Source: Diadema setosum (Eukaryota > Echinodermata > Echinoidea > Diadematoida > Diadematidae). From it: a stretch of DNA of 64,000 nucleotides. Positions 49,707 through 60,400 of this stretch are shown in pieces. Under the pieces are notes generated by a model. It did not search any database and was not told the origin of the DNA. It worked only from the letters and a program-made list of their open reading frames with translations. A program made the position numbers and the translations under genes. The first letter of the stretch is position 1. Every line of letters begins with the position of its first letter. The stretch lies in contig NC_092705.1 in assembly GCF_964275005.1 (NCBI RefSeq), forward strand, positions 14,941,885-15,005,884, given 5' to 3'.

Positions 49707-50276
49707 CAGTCAAACCTGCCTTAGTGGCCATCTGTCTATAGCAGCCACCTGTCTATAGCGGCCACTGAAAAATCCCCGTAAGAGAAAAACCCTGTTAAAG
49801 ACCCTGTGTATAGCGGCCACCTGTCCAACGCGGCCAGCAGCCACAAATTTTGTTTCCCGCGGTAGATTTTAACCTGTCTATAGCGGCCAAAAGAGCCCGA
49901 TAATTCAGCATGTCTTTCTGCTTTGTAGCCGTGCCAGTCATTCATGGGCAACATTTAGTGATCGCCAGTATTATTCGCCATCACTGCATTCATCACTCAT
50001 TCAGTCATAGTAATGCAATAGTGTTTAGCTTTCTTTACGACTGTACACATGCTGATGTGCAACAATTTCATAAACACAGGCATTGTTCAATGCATGAAAC
50101 ACACGTGTGCATAAGTACACACATTTCTTGTAAGTACTTATTGATGTATACAACGATGATACATGTACATGTAGGCAATGCACACAAAGTTGGATGACCT
50201 ATCTGTAGCGGCCACCTGTCTATAACGGCCACTTTTTTCGTCTCCCTTGGGTGGCCGCTACAGACCGGTTTGACTG
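49707..50276. mobile_element. pogo-like MITE (GTCTATAGCGGCCAC repeats)
   Basis: TA at 49705-49706 and 50277-50278. The ends are CAGTCAAACCTGCCTTAGTG and, inverted, CAGTCAAACCGGTCTGTAGC. The word CTGTCTATAGCGGCCAC repeats several times near both ends. Non-autonomous. Confidence 0.8.
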
Positions 50277-50547
50277 TATGTACATGTACAAATATTTCTG
50301 TGCCACATGTAAACCTTCACAGCTAGACATACAAACCTCTTCCCCTCTACAAAAAAAAAATTTCCAGCTAATATTGTTTGCAAGTCATCATCATATTCCT
50401 AGTATCTTGCAGATCATAGTAAAAGCAAGAGCAAATCATCATTATTGAGAATGTAAAAGAAAATACTCACAAAAATTAATATTTCTACCGTTGGCATTTT
50501 TGTCTGCAGTGACAATTTCAGAGATATTCATAAATATTACATATTAC

Positions 50548-50718
50548 TGTAAAACATGATATATTCGCGGCATGACATTTTCGCGAATTGCCACTGGCAT
50601 TCAATACATAATAGTGTAGACAAGAACTTTCATGGACATTTGAATTTTGCGAATCTTGGCTCTCACGAAATCCGCGAAATTAAAATGCACATGAACATTC
50701 CTCGTTTTACAGTATATT
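50548..50718. mobile_element. Short MITE with TACTGTAAAACA ends
   Basis: Left TACTGTAAAACATGATATAT, right inverse TACTGTAAAACGAGGAATGT. The interior has TTCGCGAATTGCCACTGGCA and TCCGCGAAATT. Same family as 16385-16612. Confidence 0.65.
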
Positions 50719-51402
50719 TAGAGTCTTCTCACTACAGCAAACTGTTTGCACATCATGACCATTAATTAGCCAGTATTCACATCATGTCAATTATGGTAGT
50801 TTTTGCGGTTTTTTTAACAAAAAGTACTGTTTTAAACAACTGCTGGTTTTAAGTAGTATTCATGAAAATATTGCAAGTAATAAGGAATCAGCCGGTAATC
50901 AGAAACTTTCATCATTGATGCCACTGATTTAATGCTGGAATAGAAAACTTGGTGGGCTACACTGCATGGTGAAATATTTCTTCATCCATCAAGCAGGGTA
51001 AATACAAGGATTGCTGACATGGAAAATATGATCAGAAAGAGATAAATTAATACCATTCTGTCAGTCAAGATCTCGTCCTCCATCAATGACAACTATAATT
51101 CTTAGCTTGTCATATGGGTGACGTACATGTACAATAATGTAAAATATACATTGTGATTACTCTGGTGAAAGCACATGCTTGGCAAGTTGAAAAAACAAAA
51201 ACAAACATAGAACAAGATGCTATTCTAACAAAGCTAATGCTGTTTACATTTTAGACCTTTCCTGTAACTAAACACAGAAACATTTCCAGTTATTTTCAGG
51301 TGCTTAGATATTCTTTTTTGTTCTGTAAGTAAGAACAGATTTCTACGACCAAATATTTTCAATGACACTGTAACTGATTGACCACAGCTGGATGACTTTA
51401 GC

Positions 51403-54400
51403 CTAAACTGTGCCCTTTTGGGCTAGGGTCCGCTCCAGTTTTTGCATGTTGGCCCTAGTGACCTCTGCCTTGGGGTCAAGGGTCAGGGACCTCTGGTAGC
51501 ACTGGAGAGCTTCCTCAAGCTTACCCCATCGGTGGTACAGCACACCAAGATTACCGTGGTAACTAGCTGCATTCGGATTGAATCTGATCGCTTTCTGGAA
51601 CATTTTTTCTGCTTCCTGTCAAAGAGAGAGAGAGAGAAAAAAAAAAAATTATGGGTTATTTCTCCTAATCACTACTATCAATGATATCTCTTTCACGCAA
51701 AACTTGTATAAAAAGCAAACTTTGATATTACCCTTAACATACGTCAGTAACAAGTCAAGACAATGTGCACTTTTTTCAAAAAGTAACATTTTGTGAAATT
51801 CTCTTTATATTTTCCTTATACTTTTATACTTGTGACATCATCAGCTGTAGTAGTCTTCTCATCCAACAGTGTCTGAGCAGACACTTCAAAAATTCATAAC
51901 TTTTCAACGGATTGTGCGATTTTCCTTAAACTCTCACTGATGTGTTCTACTAATACTGCTGCATTCACTCAATCCACACGTATATGAAGGTGGACTTGTC
52001 CTTTAAGTGCCTCGGCACATAAAGGGTTAATTAAGAGAACTGATGGAGGAGTACCTCAAACTGTTCCAGTTTCCCTAGGACGTTCCCCATGGAGTAGAAA
52101 ATGGAGGGCTCCTCTGGCAAGAACTTCAGAGCTTCCTGTCCCACAGCTACAGCCGTGTTATAGTGACCTTTAGTTTGGCAAAACATTTCAGAATGTTGAA
52201 ATTCACATTTCTCTCTTCAATTAGCAAAGTTTCGTTTATTTCTGTCTCATTCTGTGCAGGTTTGATGAATTTAAGTTCATCTCATATTTTTCCAACATTA
52301 GATATGCAGTGAAATTCAGAGCTACATTGCCAATTTGAGAATGACATGACAACTTTCATAAAGTGAATGGAATCAAACTTTTTGGTAGCTGCATACAGAG
52401 CTAATTGAGAACCAGTGTACAGTGAATAAGTAGGAAAGAGGAATTTTGAATTGCTTTCATGAATAGGAAAGGGCATTTCTGTCGTCACTTTAAACAATGA
52501 TGCAATGAAACAGTCTAGACCTCTCATGTGGAAAGGCAAGAAAATGTGAGTTTTGTCTGCCATTGTCTATCAGTGAAATGTAAAGTGACGAAAACAAAAG
52601 TAATATATTCAGTGTCAGAGGGTCAGCATTGATAGTTTACGTTAAAAAAGTAACTGCAGTATTTAGGATCAGAGAAGGGGGGGGGGGGCTGAGAAGAAGG
52701 AAGGATGAAGGCAAGAATACATGAAAAACTACAAAAAGACACAATATACCTTCTCTAAATATACCTATAATTGATACCCAACATTCATGTCATACAACTG
52801 TTTGGCACACATATAATATCTTACACAGAAACTTTACCAGGTATTGAAAGTGACTTTGATATCAGGAAGTCAACTGATTAGAGCAGTAATAAGCAGTGTT
52901 CTTTGAAATAGAGCTAAAAGATGGTGAAACTACAAGACAGAATGAAATGTAACATTTGTTCATGAAATAGTAATTGATCTTGATTACTATGCAACTCAGG
53001 CAAGCTAATGATGTCATCACCTCACCATTCTCCAACTAGTTTGATTTGTGCATACAAAATTGTTCTTTTTGTAGACAATTCAACAAATGTGATGAATTTT
53101 GCAGAGGTCAAAGTTCATTTCCAGACTGAAATACAGTTGAACCTCTATTATCCGGCCTCCCTTTATCCGGATCTCTCTATTATCCGGAAGCAATCTCGCC
53201 GTGATTTTTTTAATCTTTTTTTTTAATAATTACGGGAGGAAACACACATGAATTACACATACTTGATACATTTCTTAATGATTATTTAGGTAAATCATCC
53301 CAAGAATTTATAAAAGAAAATGATTTCCGCTTGCAAACACGAACCTCTATTTTGGGGTCTGTTACTGAGTGTAACAATGAAAAGGTCGCAGTATACACAT
53401 TACTACATGTGGTACTACAATGGGCTACATCAGTACATGTGTATGTGTATGTACCATAGAGCTCTATTATACGGTATGTACATGTATAAAGCATTGAGTC
53501 TCCCGTATCCGGCCAAATCCCTTATCCGGATGAGCCCCGGTCCCGACTTGTCCGGATACGAGAGGTTCAACTGTACAGTGTATGAATACCGTGTGTTAAT
53601 CACACAATCAAGCCAAGAACTGTCAAACGTCAAAACTTATTTTACTTTCAAAATATATTTTACCTAAATGCACTTTTGACTGCAGGTTCATTCTACTCTA
53701 GCAGTACACTACTGAAGGGCACTACAATGTCTTTGACTCAAATATTCATTTGCGTTCATTGTTTCATGCAGTGTTTTTATGTCATGTGTATTTCTGCAGG
53801 GCATCTTACCCAAATCATCATACAAGGTTATGGTGTTGAACCATGCCCTCGTGTGGTCAGATTTCTGTGAGGTCGCCCTCTCCCACGCCATCACGGCCCG
53901 CTCCCACTTCCTTGTTTGCATATACTGTTGTCATGACAACAAAATACTGAACATCTTCTCTACTCTGAGAGTAGAGCTTTATTTTTCAGATATAGTGGCA
54001 GGCAATCTTCATTTGGACTGTTTGTTACTCATTGTACTTGCATGAGTCTAGCATGCATCTAGGTTTAAAGACTGATGTTTCATTCGGGTGTGAAATGGTC
54101 TCACTCCATGCTATCAATTTGCAGGGATAGAACCTGGATATACTGGGTTGGTATAAGAAGCAATGATCAGTATGGAACAGGTTTAGTTTCTCAACACACA
54201 ACAAATCTTGATGGAGTCCTCACACTGTTATTAGCATAAAAAGGCTGGGTTGTCATGTTACAGTCAAGAGTCATGGTATAGCTGTGACAAAAGAGGGAGC
54301 TATGTAAAAGTCCTCATGAAAGTCTGTCAAACGGGGCTATAGATTAATGTAAACAGTATTTCCTAACTGCAAATCATGAACTGAAGAAACCCAACAATAC

Positions 54401-57400
54401 ATTGCAAATCTTGATGATGCAGGAAGGTAAATGTGTCATTCAAGCAGTGAATGACTTTCAGGAACATTCTCCCTTCTTGACCCAATTTAACCCTTCTTGT
54501 GTTTGAGTGCCATTGCTGCCGATTGACAAAGAAAATCCCCATTGTACACACTGTCCAAATTCCCTCTCACAGAAAGGGGTAAGGGACTGCAGGTGGAACT
54601 ACTTACAAAGGTCTATGTCTTAGAGTGCTATATTCCACGCAATTGAGCATTTTAAAACATGATTTTTAATTATTATTTTTTTTTTACTTAAAATGTATAC
54701 ATATCTGAGCAGCAAATTTGTCAGACTTGATGGAAGAGATAAAACAGATATACTGCTGGGAAAACTATGAGAGTACTACCCGATATTACATGTGGTTGTG
54801 GGGTTGTGGTGGTGGTGGGGAGGAGGGTAACCATTCATTAAGAATTCAGGTTACAAAGTTGAAAGCTGACAGATGAAAATTATGTGGGTCGCCCTTTACT
54901 CATACAGGGATGCCACTTAGAATGAAACAGAGTGCCCGAAATGTATCTACATGAAGCTACTTTGTACACAAAAGGACCTGAACATAGATACAGCCAGGAC
55001 CCGATTTCAGGCTTTTGCCTGAAAACTTGCATGCCTGTTCATAGATAATTTGAATGTACTTTGTCTTGATTCTCAACTAGCAATGGAATAGCACTGTTCT
55101 GGGTAGAGACACACGCAACCATTTAGTGAAGTTTGTGGGTACAGTTCTACATGTATACTTCATGAAAATGTGCTTTTCACGTTCACATGGACTTTAAGCA
55201 GTTAAAGCAGGTTTAACCAGCAATATGTGCATCATGCAATGAAGTGAATAGTGCAATAAGTCATGCCATGCACAAAAACAATGCAATTTCATCATTAGGA
55301 AGCATCAAGACAAAATAACTAGACATTTGTGACCGGCGCCAACGGTTTCAGGCAAAAGTCGGAAATTTTGAAAATTCATTTTTTCATTGAATCACATTAC
55401 CCATTTCCTAAGCTTTACATTGATATAAAACACTTGTATTCTCCGGTACTGTGAGTGGTCATATAAAGCGAAATATAACACACTTTTTGATTTGTTAGCC
55501 TGACCAAATTGCGAAAAACGGGCTTTGAAGATTCCCCTCATGCTCGAAGACAATGCCAGGCGGCGATGCGAGGTGAGAATCACCCATCTGTGCAATGATG
55601 CCAATCGAGATTAAGCTCCGCCTCTAGCAACCACAGCGGCTTCTGATTGGCTCACTGAGAGAGTCAAATTTCCCGGGCACCTTCCTCGGAACTCGGCGTA
55701 TGGAACCGAATGCACAATGCGTTTCGCTCGGGTTTGTTTACCAGTACGTCTTTCAAGATAGCGGATACGATAATTACAAGCTGCTGATTACGTGTGCATG
55801 GTCACGTATTACTCAATGGCATCCACACGCTATGCCTGTGTGTATACGTCACAGGAGCGGGTAGCACATTCGTTTCCACATCTTTACAAATCACGTTTTC
55901 ATAGTGCTTGATTTGTCTTGTAAATTTGATCATTGGGACCCTTTCGAAGGCAGAAGGATGAAAAGGGTCATGCTTTCTGTAGTTTCCTTTTTTTTTTTAA
56001 GCTGTACATGTGTTGCGTTGTGCGGTAAACAAGCAAGCAAGCAAAAACAAACAAACAAACAAACAAACACGACTTTACCTAGTTTGGTGCAATTTTGACG
56101 TTTACGACAGTGTATTATTTGAATACTGGTCATTTATGACCACTCCTTTTCTCTCTTCTGCTGTCTTTTTGAGTCAACCTGATGTCATAATTACTACACG
56201 CACAATATCAACAAGTCAGTTTCCGATCGTACGTTGCACGATTTGTGTGGCAATTTGCCACTCTGATACGCTTAAATCATGTTCCCTATCGTATACATTT
56301 TCACATTAAGTTAGTGCTGCCTAGTGTTGCTGTTAAACTTTTGTTTCACTAATTCCGTTGTCGAACATTGCGGTAAAAAAGCTCGGATAGAAAGCCAAAC
56401 GAAGAGCTTAAAGACCGAGCGTACTGGTATCTATTGTAGCAACAACAATGGAGCATGCATGTGTAATTAGCGTGGACAAAATATTTCCAACACGCTGCGA
56501 GGCGTATCTCCGAAAGCCGAACTATGTAAATGCGTGCGACGCACTATCCAACCGCGCGCGAGATGCCGCGCCGTAGCAACACTAGTCTGGGCATAGTGGC
56601 GCGGCGTTCGAAAGAAGATCGAAACTGACGAGTGCGCTCCAACATAGGGAGTTTAAAATTCCATTTTCGGTAGGAAAAACTTAGTGTTATGCTGTGAAAT
56701 TTAGTGTATATGTAGAAAACATATCAAAGATTCAAAATCTGCAAAAACCCAAAATCGACAAAAATAATGGTCAAAATGTTTGTACCCGGCCTAGGAGGGA
56801 ATTTGCTTTTGCGACTTTTGCCTGAAACCGTTGTCGCGGGTCACATTTTGTTACGCTCAAACTACCACTAAGACATCACTCTACTATTAATAGTGGTATC
56901 CATTCGCTTTTTTACAAACAGTAAATATCACAACTAAAATGTTAACTGGTTGCAACTACAAACACAGCTTTACGAATGCTGAATAAATTTTACAAACAAT
57001 TAAAGTAATTATCACAATCAAAATTTTACTTGGTTTCTACTGAAATACCTGCCAGTCTAGAATGTTATTGTGTTATAAACTAGTTGTCACAGTGAATAGT
57101 CTTGAAAAGCATAATTCAAAATCAAGTCAAGATTGATATAGTGATATTTTCATAAACTGTTGAATTTTACACTTCCCATCCAAATTCCATTTTTACTCCT
57201 ACACTATTTAGAAAATAAAAATGAATGCATCTTAAATGGAGTCAAGTTATAAACTTTAACTCAAATTAACAACAAAAAAACAGCTGACACATTAGAAATA
57301 CAATGTGTGCCATTCTTTTTTCTTCCAGCAAAGCAAAATCATCACAACAAAACGGCAAGATGTTCATAGAGAGAGTGTGACCAACTCTTTCTCACCTAGA

Positions 57401-60400
57401 TTGTCAAGCAGTAGCAGTGCATTATTCCATGCTTCAGCGTGAGTGTTTAGCAGGGAGGTGGCATTAAGCCAAGCCGACAGGGCCTGGTCTGTCTGTCCTA
57501 CCACTAGGTACTGTTTGTAAGGGTGAGTCAAGACAAGGGTTAGTCTTTCGACACTATGTTATTCAGAGCTAGGCTATACTTCGCTATACAAGAAATTAGT
57601 TTCTAATTCATAGAAGTTTGGGACTTGTCAGTGTCAGTCTTAGTGAACAAGGGATCATTATGTAAAATATACATGTTTTTGTTTTTATTTGAATATTTAT
57701 TCTTCTTTTTTTTTTGGGGGGGGGATGTGTTTGTTTGGTTTCTAACCAGAAAAACCAGATAAAAGATGTATCAATTGACAGGATAAGAAAAAGAACTTTA
57801 TTTTCTGTAGAACTTGATTATGAGACAAGTGAGTTACAAAGGTGACAGAAAAAAAAATCTGTCACTTTTGGGGGCATACAATTCTACTTTTCATATTGCA
57901 TAGTGCTTTTATTTGAAAAAAAAAAATTGATGGTTACTACTAGAACTGAAACATATTTCTGCCTTTTGGCATGCATCTGATTTTGCGGACTGTTGCCAGT
58001 AACTTAAAATTGTTTCAAGCATTTTAACTAAACGAAACAGCAAAGTACATTCTTTCTAACTGATTAATTTATGCAAAGTAAATCATGGGATGGTTTTGTA
58101 AGCGTAAATCAGTTTTGGTAGTACGGTGCAAGAAGCAACTGTCTGTTAGAAGCGTTCAATAAGAGTTAGAAATGAAGCAATAAACATGGCAAAAATATCT
58201 TCATTCACAGTACACAAAATAATTGATAATTAGAACACTGAAATAACACACATTTGTAGACATTACCAAATTAAAGCATATCAAATCAATAGGAATAGCA
58301 AATCGTTGCTGGGGCGACAAGACCTCGTAACTACAAAATGTCAAATGTACAAGAGAGCCAAGAAATATGGCGGCCTAAGCACTATACCTTATGGGATAGC
58401 TTTTCCTTTGACATGCCGTGGGGACTTCATTTTTTGGGTAAGGCAATTAGGATTTGGACAGGACATCACTTAACTGTTCATCTCACCATTAATCCAAAAA
58501 GTAATTTTCACCAAAATTTGAGATACAAGGTCTTGTCACCCTAGCAACGAAATATGATCTAAAAATGAGAAATGAAATACTTTTCTGCATTTAAGTATTC
58601 TTACAAAGATATTTGTCTATCACATTTCTCACAAGCCAACATTTGTGTTCTTTCATAACAGAGCATTAAGGCATAAAGAAACATAAAGATGCAAATATCA
58701 TAATTTCAGCTTCCACTCAATTTTTTAAAGTGTTTGTGTGCATGGGAGTGGGGGGGGGGGGGAATCCTCAATAAACCACCTATTTCTGTTACCCTGGTAA
58801 CAGCTGTTTCAGTCCCAAAGACGTGACTTCTCCACCCACTACACAAAAGTCATGGCTACATTCCAGGCAGTACATTCTCACTTTATTTAGTCAGTCATTT
58901 ATTGATATCAGCAATCAAATATCACTACCATAAGATAAATACAGTACACAAATATGATTTTTTAACCAATTGCGGTAAACTGTACAATTATGCAGAAAAT
59001 ATATTCACTCTGATAAACCCTGTTGTCTCTACTTAGAATGAAAAAAAGCAAAAACAAAAAGAAGGGGGAAGTGGCTACCACTATATAGATCAAGCCTGAA
59101 TGTGTGTCTTGCAGTATTGTAAAGCACATGTAAAATAGCTTCGACAGAAATATTCAAAGATTTTTGTAAAGCTATAGAATATGTGGATGAAAACAAAAGA
59201 TGAAATGTCATTTTCTGCCTAACTCACCAGGTTGCCAAGGTTAAAGTAGCAGTCTGGGTAGTGTTTCCTGTGACGTAGAGCTGTGAGGTAGCTCTCTTCA
59301 GCCTGGGCGTACTTTTGCAGAGCAACCTGAACAATGCCGAGATTCATCCAGGCAGCAGCAAACTTGGGTCTAGGGATCAATCATTTTTGTCACAGTTCAG
59401 TGTAGTTCTATTGTGGCAGGAAATACATTCTTAACAAATGCTATATCATTCACATCTTGAAAAACAATATTGCTACCAAAAAGCAATCTCCAGACAGCTA
59501 CACAAGAATTAACTTCCATAAACTGACAAATAAAACTGAATGATTCATTTGAGTAGTCTAATTGATAGATCTGTGATACAGTCACAGCAGTCAACATATC
59601 ATACACTACTTTAGAAGTATGAAACCAATCTAAGCAGTGAAGCTGTTCCTCACAATAAAGTTAAGTATGTGCTACTTTGAATAAGAAGTACGGTAATAAT
59701 TACGAGATATACAACGAAATAAGGATGGTGCGAAGTCTGAAAACGGATATGAATTATAGTAGGCAACATCATGTGCCCCAGAAATTGTTACAGCGCACTA
59801 TGACTAGTTCAGTTCAAAACACAACAGGAAGATGTTTCACACAAAACCAAACAAACAAACAAAAACAGTTCTATTTCAAGACACTTTCAGATTGCCAAAC
59901 TTTGCCGGGGGATAACTGAGACCTTTGATTTTGTTTGTTTGTTTGTTTTTTCAAACCAATTGCTGAATTATATATCTAGTGCCTAATTTAATTTTTCAGT
60001 TTCAGGGTGACATTGTGAGATCAAATATGATAGTAAATGATTACTGAATAATGTACCAGCTGTTATTTTCATGTACAGATATTTTCATGAGATGTTGTTT
60101 TCGTGAGTGAACACAGAGACTATTATAAGTGCACTACTATCCTATCGTGTGGTGACGTTTTGGCGCATTAAATTCAAGGTCCAACAGTGATTCGCGAAAT
60201 TAGCGAAAATTAAACTCTCGCGAAAATAACAGCTTATACAGTATAAAGTGGAAATGAGAGTGTAGATACCGGACAGTCACTGCCTGGGAGATTAAAGACT
60301 CTGCCTCCTCCGTCTGGTTCATCTCCCGGAGGAGGTTGCCCAAGTTGTTTAGGGCCTGGTCATATTCTGGATACAACCTGCAATCGAGATGTTCATTCAT

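Noticed and set aside
53810-57510. A TMTC4 transcript containing both 115-bp exons in series
   Set aside because: The first ends in phase 1 and the second needs phase 0, so the frame would shift.
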